64,000 bases of DNA, taken from NCBI RefSeq assembly GCF_015223435.1, contig NZ_VHKO01000010.1, positions 18,568 through 82,567 on the forward strand. Reading direction: 5' to 3'. Shown here piece by piece: positions 50,578 to 59,514 of this stretch (positions within the stretch are counted from its first letter, which is position 1; each line of letters starts with the position of its first letter). Origin of the DNA: Vibrio hibernica. GTDB lineage: Bacteria > Pseudomonadota > Gammaproteobacteria > Enterobacterales > Vibrionaceae. The position numbers were made by a program, and so were the translations under genes. The notes below the pieces were generated by a model. The model was given only the letters and a program-made list of their open reading frames with translations. It ran no database searches and had not been told where the DNA came from.

Positions 50578-50907
50578 AAGGGGATCTCATAAAGTCGTTT
50601 AGATGTACTTTATACCAAATGCAGAGGTTCTCAGCAAAATTGATGAAATGTAGAGGATCGATATTAATTTTACTCACTTAATATTAACGTCAAAATATGC
50701 TGCTTTATTGTTAGTAGACAGTAAAGGCAAAAAATTGCGCAAACGGTTGCTTTGGGTGTTACGTCGAGTGCTAATTTCCTTTATAATACGCCGGAAAAGG
50801 CCGTTAACTGGTTTGAAATGACATTGATATAACGTAAATAAAGCTAAGTATTTGAAATTATATCAATATTATTTTTTATAACCCAACAGCCAAAGAGACC
50901 TAAGTAC
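50578..50907 (+). promoter_or_regulatory. purL upstream region with a PurR box
   Basis: GCGCAAACGGTTGCTT (50737-50752) matches the PurR operator consensus ANGCAANCGNTTNCNT at all but the first position. A TATAAT at 50782-50787, with a poor -35, is the likely purL -10, so PurR would sit just upstream of the -35. The leader is about 115 bases. The rest of the 330-base mltF-purL divergent interval holds no visible gene. Confidence 0.7.
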
Positions 50908-53900
50908 ATGAGAATTTTGCGTGGTTCACCCGCTTTATCCGAATTTCGTGTCAACAAGCTTTTAGAGCTTTGTCGTGAGTTAAACCTACCTGTATCTGGC
51001 ATTTATGCTGAGTTTGCACATTTTGCAGATCTAACGACTGAGCTTGATGCTCAAGAAGTTGAAAAGTTAGAAAAATTACTTACCTATGGTCCAACCATCG
51101 AAGATCATGATCCTAAAGGTCAACTGCTGTTGACGACTCCTCGCCCTGGCACTATTTCTCCATGGGCATCAAAAGCGACCGATATTGCTCATAACTGTGG
51201 TTTGAAAAAAGTAAAACGCCTTGAGCGTGGAACGGCTTATTATGTTGAGTCTTCGGTTGAACTATCAGCGCTGCAATTATTAGAAGTTAAAGCACTTTTA
51301 CATGATCGCATGATGGAAGTGGTTTTTTCTGATTTTGAACAAGCTGCGGCGTTATTTAAAGTAGCGCAACCTGCACCTGTATCGGAAGTCGATTTATTAA
51401 CGGGTGGCCGCACCGCGCTTGAAGAGGCGAATGTAACGCTTGGTCTTGCTTTGGCAGATGATGAAATTGGTTACTTAGTTGAAAGCTTTACCGAAAAATT
51501 AGGCCGTAACCCAACAGATATTGAATTGATGATGTTTGCTCAAGCGAACTCAGAGCATTGCCGCCATAAAATCTTTAATGCATCTTGGACCATTGATGGT
51601 GTTGAACAAGAAAAGTCTTTATTCAAGATGATTAAGAACACCATGGAAGTCACTCCAGATCACGTCTTATCGGCTTATAAAGATAATGCGGCAGTCATGG
51701 CCGGCTCAACCGTTGGGCGCTTCTTCCCTGATCCAAAAACACGTCAATATGGTTACACGCAAGAACTCGCGCATATTTTGATGAAAGTCGAAACGCATAA
51801 TCATCCAACCGCTATTTCTCCTTGGCCGGGCGCTTCAACTGGTTCTGGCGGCGAAATTCGCGATGAAGGCGCAACTGGCATAGGTGGTAAGCCTAAAGCG
51901 GGTTTAGTTGGTTTTTCTGTATCGAATCTTAAAATTCCAAACTTTGTTCAACCTTGGGAAACGGATTTTGGCAAACCAAGTCGTATCGTTACGGCATTGG
52001 ATATTATGCTTGAAGGCCCACTTGGCGGCGCAGCATTTAACAATGAATTTGGCCGTCCAAATTTATTGGGTTATTTCCGTACCTACGAAGAAAAAGTGAA
52101 CTCTCATAACGGCGAAGAAATCCGTGGTTACCACAAACCAATCATGTTGGCGGGTGGCTTGGGTAATATCCGTGATGAGCATGTGCAGAAAAAAGAAATC
52201 CCAGTAGGTGCAAGTTTAATTGTGCTTGGTGGTCCTGCAATGAATATCGGTTTAGGTGGCGGCGCGGCGTCGTCAATGGCATCGGGTCAATCGGCTGAAG
52301 ATCTTGATTTTGCTTCGGTTCAACGTGAAAACCCAGAAATGGAGCGTCGTTGTCAAGAAGTGATCGACCGCTGCTGGCAGCTTGGCGATGAGAATCCAAT
52401 CGCCTTTATCCACGATGTGGGTGCGGGCGGTATTTCGAATGCATTACCAGAGCTTGTTGATGATGGTGAGCGTGGTGGTATCTTCCAATTGCGTGATGTA
52501 CCTAATGATGAGCCAGGAATGAGTCCATTAGAGATTTGGTGTAATGAATCTCAAGAGCGTTATGTAATGGCAGTTGCTCCAGAAAATATGGCAACATTTG
52601 ATGCGATTTGTCAGCGTGAACGTGCACCCTATGCCGTCGTAGGTGTTGCGACTGAAGAACGTGAATTGAAACTGGAAGATTCACATTTTGATAATACGCC
52701 AATCGATATGCCGATGGATGTTTTGTTAGGTAACACGCCTAAAATGCATCGTGATGCAAAAACATTAAAAGCGAATAACCCAGCAATTGATCGCAGTGGC
52801 ATTGAATTAAATGAAGCCGTCGATCGTGTATTGCGCCTTCCAACAGTCGCTGAGAAAACTTTCCTTATTACCATTGGTGACCGTTCTGTGACTGGTCTTG
52901 TGGCTCGTGACCAAATGGTCGGCCCTTGGCAGGTTCCTGTGGCGAACTGCGCCGTTACAGCGGCAAGTTACGATACTTACCACGGTGAAGCGATGTCGTT
53001 GGGCGAGCGTACGCCAGTAGCATTACTTGATTTCGGTGCATCTGCGCGTTTAGCGGTAGGTGAAGCCATCACCAATATTGCGGCAACTAATATCGGTGAT
53101 ATTAAACACATTAAACTCTCGGCTAACTGGATGTCTCCAGCTGGTCATCCGGGTGAAGATGCTGGGCTTTATGAAGCGGTAAAAGCGGTCGGTGAAGAAC
53201 TCTGCCCAGCGCTTGGTTTAACCATTCCGGTCGGTAAAGACTCAATGTCGATGAAAACCAAATGGCAACAAGATGGCGAAGATCGTGAAGTGACCTCGCC
53301 ATTGTCATTGGTGATCACCGCATTTGCTCGCGTTGAAGATGTGCGTAAAACTATCACGCCGGAATTAAAACTTAACAAAGGTGATACCAACCTTATTCTC
53401 GTTGATTTAGGTAACGGTAAAAACCGTATGGGTGCAACTGCACTCGCTCAAGTGTATAAGCAGTTGGGTGATAAACCTGCCGATGTGGATAACGCCGAGC
53501 AGCTGAAAAGTTTCTACAATGCAATACAAACCTTAGTGGCGAGCAACAAGTTGTTGGCTTACCACGATAAAGGGGATGGTGGCTTGTTTGTTACGTTATC
53601 TGAAATGGCATTTGCAGGTCACTGTGGCGTGAAAGCAGATATTGCTGGTTTAGGCTCAGATTCTTTAGCCGCTTTATTTAATGAAGAATTGGGCGCTGTG
53701 ATTCAAGTTCAGGCTGATGACGTTGAAGTTGTTCAATCGGTGTTAGCTGAGCATGGCTTACTGACGTGTTCTCATATTATTGGTTCGGTTGAAGTATCAG
53801 ATAGTATTGTGATCACTGACGGTGAGGCCGTTGTACTTGAACGTAACCGTACTGAGCTTCGCATGATTTGGGCAGAAACCACCAATAAAATGCAGACCAT

Positions 53901-54819
53901 GCGTGATAACCCTGCGTGTGCAGAGCAAGAACATGCAGCCAAGGCCGACAATAATGACCCGGGCTTAAATGTTAAGTTAACGTTTGATATTAATGAAGAT
54001 GTGGCAGCGCCAGCCATTGCCGCGTCGATGATCAATATGGGCAAAAAACCTAAGATGGCGATTTTGCGTGAGCAGGGTGTTAACTCTCATGTTGAAATGG
54101 CGGCAGCGTTTGACCGTGCCGGTTTTGCAACTACCGATATTCACATGAGTGACATTTTAACAAGCCAAGCAGTATTAGAAGACTATCAAGGCCTTGTGGC
54201 TTGTGGTGGCTTCTCTTATGGCGACGTGCTTGGAGCTGGCGAAGGTTGGGCGAAATCAGTACTGTTTAATGATAATGCTCGTGACCAATTTTCTGGCTTC
54301 TTCGAGCGTCAAGATACGTTCTCACTTGGTGTATGTAATGGCTGTCAGATGCTATCTAATTTGCGCGAACTTATTCCAGGTGCGGATTTGTGGCCTCGTT
54401 TCGTACGCAATGAGTCTGAACGTTTTGAAGCGCGTTTTAGCTTAGTTGAAGTGCAAAAATCGGATTCTGTCTTCTTTAGTGAAATGGCAGGCTCTCGTAT
54501 GCCAATCGCGGTTTCTCATGGCGAAGGCCGTGTCGAAGTACGTGGTAATGAGCATCTTCAAGCGATTGAAAACTCAGGTACAATCGCGCTACGTTATGTG
54601 GATAATATGGGAAATCCAACTCAACAGTATCCAAATAACCCGAATGGTTCACCTAATGCAATCACGGGTCTAACTACCGAAGATGGTCGTGTCACGATTA
54701 TGATGCCACATCCCGAACGAGTATTTCGCACGGTAGCAAATTCATGGCATCCAGAAGATTGGTCTGAAGACAGCCCATGGATGCGTATGTTCCGTAATGC
54801 GCGTAAGCATATTGGTTAA
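50908..54819 (+). CDS. purL: Phosphoribosylformylglycinamidine synthase
   Basis: 1303-residue large-type PurL that converts FGAR, glutamine and ATP to FGAM in purine synthesis. The N-terminal domain resembles PurS. The first AIR-synthase-like half shows [12 protein letters not shown] near 215 and [32 protein letters not shown] near 295-325. [15 protein letters not shown] near 505 and the second half with [12 protein letters not shown] follow. The C-terminal class I amidotransferase has the catalytic Cys in [10 protein letters not shown] near 1145 and the PHPERVFR box near 1270. Length matches E. coli (1295). A PurR box lies upstream and a terminator downstream. Confidence 0.98.
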   Translation: MRILRGSPALSEFRVNKLLELCRELNLPVSGIYAEFAHFADLTTELDAQEVEKLEKLLTYGPTIEDHDPKGQLLLTTPRPGTISPWASKATDIAHNCGLKKVKRLERGTAYYVESSVELSALQLLEVKALLHDRMMEVVFSDFEQAAALFKVAQPAPVSEVDLLTGGRTALEEANVTLGLALADDEIGYLVESFTEKLGRNPTDIELMMFAQANSEHCRHKIFNASWTIDGVEQEKSLFKMIKNTMEVTPDHVLSAYKDNAAVMAGSTVGRFFPDPKTRQYGYTQELAHILMKVETHNHPTAISPWPGASTGSGGEIRDEGATGIGGKPKAGLVGFSVSNLKIPNFVQPWETDFGKPSRIVTALDIMLEGPLGGAAFNNEFGRPNLLGYFRTYEEKVNSHNGEEIRGYHKPIMLAGGLGNIRDEHVQKKEIPVGASLIVLGGPAMNIGLGGGAASSMASGQSAEDLDFASVQRENPEMERRCQEVIDRCWQLGDENPIAFIHDVGAGGISNALPELVDDGERGGIFQLRDVPNDEPGMSPLEIWCNESQERYVMAVAPENMATFDAICQRERAPYAVVGVATEERELKLEDSHFDNTPIDMPMDVLLGNTPKMHRDAKTLKANNPAIDRSGIELNEAVDRVLRLPTVAEKTFLITIGDRSVTGLVARDQMVGPWQVPVANCAVTAASYDTYHGEAMSLGERTPVALLDFGASARLAVGEAITNIAATNIGDIKHIKLSANWMSPAGHPGEDAGLYEAVKAVGEELCPALGLTIPVGKDSMSMKTKWQQDGEDREVTSPLSLVITAFARVEDVRKTITPELKLNKGDTNLILVDLGNGKNRMGATALAQVYKQLGDKPADVDNAEQLKSFYNAIQTLVASNKLLAYHDKGDGGLFVTLSEMAFAGHCGVKADIAGLGSDSLAALFNEELGAVIQVQADDVEVVQSVLAEHGLLTCSHIIGSVEVSDSIVITDGEAVVLERNRTELRMIWAETTNKMQTMRDNPACAEQEHAAKADNNDPGLNVKLTFDINEDVAAPAIAASMINMGKKPKMAILREQGVNSHVEMAAAFDRAGFATTDIHMSDILTSQAVLEDYQGLVACGGFSYGDVLGAGEGWAKSVLFNDNARDQFSGFFERQDTFSLGVCNGCQMLSNLRELIPGADLWPRFVRNESERFEARFSLVEVQKSDSVFFSEMAGSRMPIAVSHGEGRVEVRGNEHLQAIENSGTIALRYVDNMGNPTQQYPNNPNGSPNAITGLTTEDGRVTIMMPHPERVFRTVANSWHPEDWSEDSPWMRMFRNARKHIG

Positions 54820-54836
54820 TTGATTGGAGAATAAAT

Positions 54837-54866
54837 AAACGGTCACTTCGGTGGCCGTTTTTTTAT
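54837..54866 (+). terminator. Terminator after purL
   Basis: AACGGTCAC pairs with GTGGCCGTT around a TTCG tetraloop (one G-U pair), then TTTTTATC. Confidence 0.92.
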
Positions 54867-54940
54867 CATTTAACCTAATCAACACATGAATATTAATTTA
54901 GCGACTACACTTATTTACATCCCCTAAAACTAAGGAATAA

Positions 54941-55537
54941 ATGATGAATAAAACAGTTAAATGGCTTTTAAATGGTACGTGGGTAGCGATGATGTTGTTT
55001 TGTCAGCAAGCTTTAGCTGATTGGAATTTAGATGATAAAAACTCAACCTTGAATTTTGTATCAACCAAAAATGACAGTGTTACGGAAGTTCATCATTTCA
55101 AAACATTATCCGGTACGCTTGGCTCTGACGGTAAGGTTGCCATTGATATAACGCTATCGAGTGTTGATACTAAGGTTCCCGCCCGCGATGAACGTATGGG
55201 TCAAATGCTGTTTAATGTAAAAGACTTTCCACAAGCGATGCTTACCGCCCAACTGAATGTGGCACAATTAAAAAAATTAGAAAAAGGGCAGTTGGTTATT
55301 ATGCCGTTAGAAACGGAATTGTCTTTACATGGGAAGTCTAAAACAATCGACACCAGTGTTTCAGTTACCAGATTGAGCGATGGTGGATTTCAAGTGGATA
55401 CCATACAGCCTATTATTATCAATGCGGCAGACTTTGGTTTAGATAAAGGTGTAGAAGCGCTTAAGAATATAGCTAAATTAGATTCGATAGCACTGGGTGT
55501 TCCAGTGACTGCGCATTTTGTATTTAAAGCACAATAA
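54941..55537 (+). CDS. YceI-family periplasmic protein
   Basis: 198-residue exported protein of the YceI family, lipocalin-like beta-barrels that bind isoprenoid or amphiphilic ligands; the physiological role is mostly unknown. The signal peptide covers about residues 1-26, ending ALAD. The mature part has the expected ADWNLDDKNSTLNFVSTK opening, VDTKVPARDERMGQMLFNVKDFPQA near 80-105, and a beta-rich rest ending GVPVTAHFVFKAQ. AAGGA lies before two tandem ATGs (54941 and 54944), either usable. It is a single gene between purL and a DUF3622 gene. Confidence 0.85.
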   Translation: MMNKTVKWLLNGTWVAMMLFCQQALADWNLDDKNSTLNFVSTKNDSVTEVHHFKTLSGTLGSDGKVAIDITLSSVDTKVPARDERMGQMLFNVKDFPQAMLTAQLNVAQLKKLEKGQLVIMPLETELSLHGKSKTIDTSVSVTRLSDGGFQVDTIQPIIINAADFGLDKGVEALKNIAKLDSIALGVPVTAHFVFKAQ

Positions 55538-55651
55538 ATACTATTAAAAAATGCATCTTTTTTCGTCAAGATATGCTTTAATGCGCGCCTAATTTAGCGT
55601 TGCGCCTAAGCGAAATGTTTCACCATGGGGCAAAGCAGGTAAAAGAGTATT

Positions 55652-55882
55652 ATGAGTAACAAATATAGTTTTCAATTGGTTGAAAAGCGTAATGGTTGGT
55701 CTGCTGAGATTGTTCGCCAAATTACCTCTCGCCGTACAATTATCTCTAAACGTCAATTAGGCTTTGAAACGGAAGCTGAAGCGACAGAATGGGCAGAGAA
55801 AGAATTGGTTGAATTCCAAAAGGTTCAAACTGAGCGTAATAAACGTAAATCTGCGGGTAAGCGCAAGAACGACGACGAATAA
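55652..55882 (+). CDS. DUF3622 domain small protein
   Basis: 76-residue protein that matches the DUF3622 pattern of vibrios and relatives: a YSFQLVEKRNGWSAEIVRQ opening, a TSRRTIISKRQLGFETEAEA middle, an AEKELVEFQ helix, and a Lys/Arg-rich tail. No function is known. It is soluble, with no signal or membrane segment. AGGTAAAAGAG precedes the ATG. It is a single-gene unit convergent with the RecQ-family gene and shares a terminator with it. Confidence 0.8.
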   Translation: MSNKYSFQLVEKRNGWSAEIVRQITSRRTIISKRQLGFETEAEATEWAEKELVEFQKVQTERNKRKSAGKRKNDDE

Positions 55883-55901
55883 GTTGCTGCTTTAAAAAGT
55901 A

Positions 55902-55937
55902 TAAAAAACGGTCATCTTTACGGTGACCGTTTTTTAT
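55902..55937. terminator. Bidirectional terminator between DUF3622 gene and recQ-like gene
   Basis: AAAAAACGGTCA (55903-55914) pairs with TGACCGTTTTTT (55924-55935), giving T-runs in both directions. Confidence 0.92.
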
Positions 55938-55950
55938 GGTCTGCATTTAA

Positions 55951-57933
55951 TTAACTAAGTGTCTCTACCCATTTTTGCACCAGCGCAAATGGATATTGTT
56001 CAAGCTTGCTAGCGCCTTCCATTTTATTCGCTTTTAGTTTACTGCTTAGCGGTGTTGAAATACCGCATAGGAATCTTGTGATTGCTTCAGAGGTTAACTG
56101 CATTTCTTCTTGGTGAGGACTGTTATCAAAAGCACTTTTAAATGGTTTTATCCAATGGGCAATAGTTTCTAGTGGTACTTCATCTAAATAGGGTTTAGGC
56201 AAAGTGGCAACCTTGCCACGACAGACACTGCAATGACCACAAGCATTTGGAACATCATGATCTAAAAAGTATCCTGCCAGTTTAGAGCTTAGACAGGACG
56301 AGCTTTCAAATAAATTAATCAATGTTTGAATTCGGTTTAGATCACCATGTTCTTTTTGCTTGAAAAGCTCACTTAGCTCGTTGGCAACGTCAGTATGATC
56401 TCGTTGGGTCTCTGGTGTTTCTGAACCCAAAACTTGATATACATCCGTTACTTGTTTGCTTTCAAGTTCAATTAAACCTTGTTCATGAAAATAATCTAAT
56501 GCTGCGACCACGCGGCTACGTTCTGCTTGATAGCCCATCCATAAACCATCGAAATCGACACTGCGCCAGGTTTTGGCTATTTTTGAGCAACTGAAAATGG
56601 CTTGAATAAATTGGTGACGTTCAGCGTAGGCTCCGTGCTGTGGGAAACGGGCCAAAATATCAGCTTCACTCACAATATGCTTAAAGCGGTAGTCGGCGTA
56701 ATAGCTATATTTCGCTTGGATAATGCCTTGTAGTTCTAAGTACACTAAAAGCGTTTTGAGAGGCAGTTGACGAATATTAGAATCACGAGATAAGCGCGTG
56801 AGCATCACTTCCCATAACCCTGATTGGCTTTGGTCTTCATAAATTGATTGCAATACATGCTTGATAGAGCAAGTATCTGGCGTATCACCATAAACAAAAT
56901 TTTCGAGTACATTGATGCCCGAAGTATTTGCCAGCACAGTACAATAAGACTTTTCACCATCGCGTCCAGCACGGCCAATTTCTTGCGAGTAATTTTCAAT
57001 CGACTTAGGCAAATCAAAGTGCACCACGCGACGAATATTAGATTTATCAATTCCCATTCCAAAAGCAATCGTGGCAACAATGCAAGGAACGTCTCCAGAC
57101 ATAAACTGTTGTTGAATACGTTGACGCAAGTCCGAGTCTAATCCAGCGTGATAAGCTAAAGCATTCATTCCGTGTCGTTGTAAATACTGAGCAACTTGAG
57201 CGGCGGTATGTTGCAAGGTGACGTATACAATAGTAGGTGAATCTGGCGCTGAGCAGAGTAAATCCACCAAAGCTTGTGGCTTATCTTCTTCCTCACAAGG
57301 TAGGACACTTAAATCAAGATTGGGGCGATAAAATCCCGTGATAGTGATGTTCTCTTTTAAGATATTAAACTTACTGCTGATATCTTCAATAACCGCTGGA
57401 GTTGCCGTCGCGGTTAACAATAACACTTGTGGAATGTTCAAACTTTGGCAGTAATAAGGCAGTTTTAAATAGTCTGGTCGGAAATTGTGACCCCATTCTG
57501 AAATACAGTGCGCTTCATCAACGACCAACATTGAAATGGGTACTTGCGAAATAAATTGACGAAAGCGTTCGTTTTTCAATCTCTCAACTGAAATCATCAG
57601 TATTTTTATTTCGCCATTACGCACTTTTTGCATTATTTGATTGCTTGCTTCGCGATCTTGAGTTGAATCGAGAGAGGCGGCCGCAATGCCTTTTGAATGA
57701 AGGAATTCGAGTTGATCTCTCATTAAAGCAAGTAGAGGTGATATCACGAGAGTTAGGTTAGGTAGTAGCACGGCTGGCAATTGATAGCACAGAGATTTAC
57801 CTGAACCAGTTGGAAAAATTGCCGCCGCAGATTGCCCCGATAAAATGGTATCAATGACTTTCGATTGCCCCCCACGAAGCTCACTAAAGCCAAAGTGCTG
57901 CGTTAATGCTTGCTGAATTAGGGTCATCATCAA
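55951..57933 (-). CDS. RecQ-family ATP-dependent DNA helicase lacking HRDC
   Basis: 660-residue superfamily 2 helicase predicted to unwind DNA 3' to 5'. Motif I is FPTGSGKSLCYQLP near residue 41, motif II is VVDEAHCISEWGHNFRPDY near 138-156, and motif VI is YSQEIGRAGRDG near 322. A complete RecQ zinc site follows in C-x17-C-x2-C-x2-C form (CLSSK...ACGHCSVC) near 570-595. No recognisable HRDC domain is present; the C-terminal 70 residues are a short helical module. It may be a second RecQ paralogue rather than the canonical recQ, so I give no gene symbol. It is divergent from a GreA-like gene 77 bases away. Confidence 0.88.
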   Translation of the reverse strand: MMMTLIQQALTQHFGFSELRGGQSKVIDTILSGQSAAAIFPTGSGKSLCYQLPAVLLPNLTLVISPLLALMRDQLEFLHSKGIAAASLDSTQDREASNQIMQKVRNGEIKILMISVERLKNERFRQFISQVPISMLVVDEAHCISEWGHNFRPDYLKLPYYCQSLNIPQVLLLTATATPAVIEDISSKFNILKENITITGFYRPNLDLSVLPCEEEDKPQALVDLLCSAPDSPTIVYVTLQHTAAQVAQYLQRHGMNALAYHAGLDSDLRQRIQQQFMSGDVPCIVATIAFGMGIDKSNIRRVVHFDLPKSIENYSQEIGRAGRDGEKSYCTVLANTSGINVLENFVYGDTPDTCSIKHVLQSIYEDQSQSGLWEVMLTRLSRDSNIRQLPLKTLLVYLELQGIIQAKYSYYADYRFKHIVSEADILARFPQHGAYAERHQFIQAIFSCSKIAKTWRSVDFDGLWMGYQAERSRVVAALDYFHEQGLIELESKQVTDVYQVLGSETPETQRDHTDVANELSELFKQKEHGDLNRIQTLINLFESSSCLSSKLAGYFLDHDVPNACGHCSVCRGKVATLPKPYLDEVPLETIAHWIKPFKSAFDNSPHQEEMQLTSEAITRFLCGISTPLSSKLKANKMEGASKLEQYPFALVQKWVETLS

Positions 57934-58010
57934 TTTCCGTTTGCCGATTAAAATAGAGTAATATGATACTTCATTTCAGCAGTACACATAGATGCAACAA
58001 TGAGAAAATC

Positions 58011-58526
58011 ATGAATTCCTCATCGATAAACAAGATATTGATAGATAAAACGATACTCCACCAAGAAATCATTAAGAAGTTAGAATTGGTCTATGCATCA
58101 GCCTTAGCTGCCACTCAAACTGCAATCGATACTGCAACCGATAAAGAGAATGTACCTGAGCATAAATACGATACCTTGAGTTTAGAAGCTTCTTATTTAG
58201 CGCATGGGCAAGCACAGCGATTGCAACAATGTTTGAGAGATCTGCATAGCTTTAAAGATCTCGCTGTGAAAAATTGCTTGGACTCAGACTCTGTGAGTAT
58301 TGGTGCTTTAGTCAAACTATTGGGTGACGATGAAAAGTGCGAGAAATGGTTTTTCTTAAGTTCTGTAGCGGGTGGGTTGAGTGTCCAGACCTCAAGTATT
58401 ATGGTGCAGCTAATCACGCCAGAATCCCCATTAGGAAAGGCTTTAATGGGTAAGTCAGTCGATGATGAGGTTGTTATCAATATTGCTAATCACACAAAGT
58501 GTTACGAAATTATGTCTATTTATTAA
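58011..58526 (+). CDS. GreA/GreB-type C-terminal domain protein
   Basis: 171-residue protein whose last 75 or so residues match the FKBP-like C-terminal domain of transcript cleavage factors GreA and GreB: VSIGALVKLLGDD, a strand FFLSSVAGG, then ITPESPLGKALMGKSVDDEV. The N-terminal 90 residues are helical and Ala/Gln-rich but do not show the acidic tip of the GreA coiled coil, so cleavage activity is doubtful. It could modulate RNA polymerase like other Gre paralogues or Rnk, which is inference. The start ATG 58011 has GAGAAA upstream; an earlier in-frame start at 57963 adds an unlikely leader. Confidence 0.7.
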   Translation: MNSSSINKILIDKTILHQEIIKKLELVYASALAATQTAIDTATDKENVPEHKYDTLSLEASYLAHGQAQRLQQCLRDLHSFKDLAVKNCLDSDSVSIGALVKLLGDDEKCEKWFFLSSVAGGLSVQTSSIMVQLITPESPLGKALMGKSVDDEVVINIANHTKCYEIMSIY

Positions 58527-58644
58527 TTATCGAGTGGAATAGGTTGAAAGTATTGGTATAAGTTAACGTTTTACTGACTTAAACTAAGGATATATTGCTA
58601 GTCTCTCTCCTTACTTTTACTCATCTCCAGTGGGATTTTATTAT

Positions 58645-59397
58645 ATGAAACGGACTTTACTTTCTTTCGCGTTAACCTTTGCATCTGTTTCTGCTATGGC
58701 ACAAACGCCACAATGTGACATCAATATTAATAATGAAATGCATTTAAAGAACAATGCGGTTTCGATCTATCAGCAAGACCAAGCGAAAGTGCTTATTAAT
58801 CAAAATAATGATGTGTTTATTAAGGGTAAAAAATTAGATTTAGATCAGGCACAAGCCGATGCAGTGAAAGCATATAGAGAGAAAGTTAGTCTTTATATCC
58901 CTAAAGCCAAAAAAATTGCTGATGATGGCGTCACTTTGGCGAACCAAGTAATTGATGATATTAGTGCCAGCTTTAATAACACCAAAGCCTTTGATAATGT
59001 AAAAACAGCCATTGGTGGTTATTATTCCGATATTGAATCTCGTTATTATAATGATGGTGAATGGATTCTGAAAAAAGATGCAGTAAAAGAGGCTATAGCC
59101 AATTGGAAGCAAGAATCAGCTGCCGCAACACAACGCTTTAATGGTGAGTTTTTCTCAAGCGCATTTGCTGTATTGTCTGAGAAAATGAAAACGGACGGAA
59201 GTGTTAATCTCACCGAATTACAAAACCAATTAACGGGATTGAAATCACAAGTTGAAACACGTTTGAAATCGCAATCAAAAGAATTACAGAAAGAAGCGAA
59301 TGATTATTGTGGTGATTTAAAAGACTTGGCAGGAGAAGAGAAAAAACTTCATCAGCAAGTTCCTGAATTGAAAAACTACGATGTATTTGTGATGTAA
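58645..59397 (+). CDS. YggN-like exported protein (DUF2884)
   Basis: 250-residue secreted or periplasmic protein of the DUF2884 family, typified by E. coli YggN, of unknown function. The signal peptide covers residues 1-20, ending SAMAQ. The mature N-terminus CDININNEMHLKNNAVSI and a central helical stretch (YREKVSLYIPKAKKIADDGV) are family features. The C-terminal half is coiled-coil-like and Lys/Glu-rich, with one Cys. The start ATG 58645 is chosen because the signal peptide begins there; the upstream in-frame GTG at 58630 lies on the likely GTGGGA ribosome site. A perfect 15-base terminator stem follows. Confidence 0.85.
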   Translation: MKRTLLSFALTFASVSAMAQTPQCDININNEMHLKNNAVSIYQQDQAKVLINQNNDVFIKGKKLDLDQAQADAVKAYREKVSLYIPKAKKIADDGVTLANQVIDDISASFNNTKAFDNVKTAIGGYYSDIESRYYNDGEWILKKDAVKEAIANWKQESAAATQRFNGEFFSSAFAVLSEKMKTDGSVNLTELQNQLTGLKSQVETRLKSQSKELQKEANDYCGDLKDLAGEEKKLHQQVPELKNYDVFVM

Positions 59398-59433
59398 AAT
59401 AAATCTCCCTATAGTGATAAACGGATTAAAATA

Positions 59434-59470
59434 AAAATGCCAGTTCGAGTAAATTCGAACTGGCATTTTG
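59434..59470. terminator. Bidirectional terminator between yggN-like gene and chitinase
   Basis: AAAATGCCAGTTCGA (59434-59448) and TCGAACTGGCATTTT (59455-59469) are exact complements around a 6-base loop. Confidence 0.93.
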
Positions 59471-59514
59471 TCTTTATGTCTATGTTAGTTATCCAGAGTT
59501 CAGATTAGCTAGGA

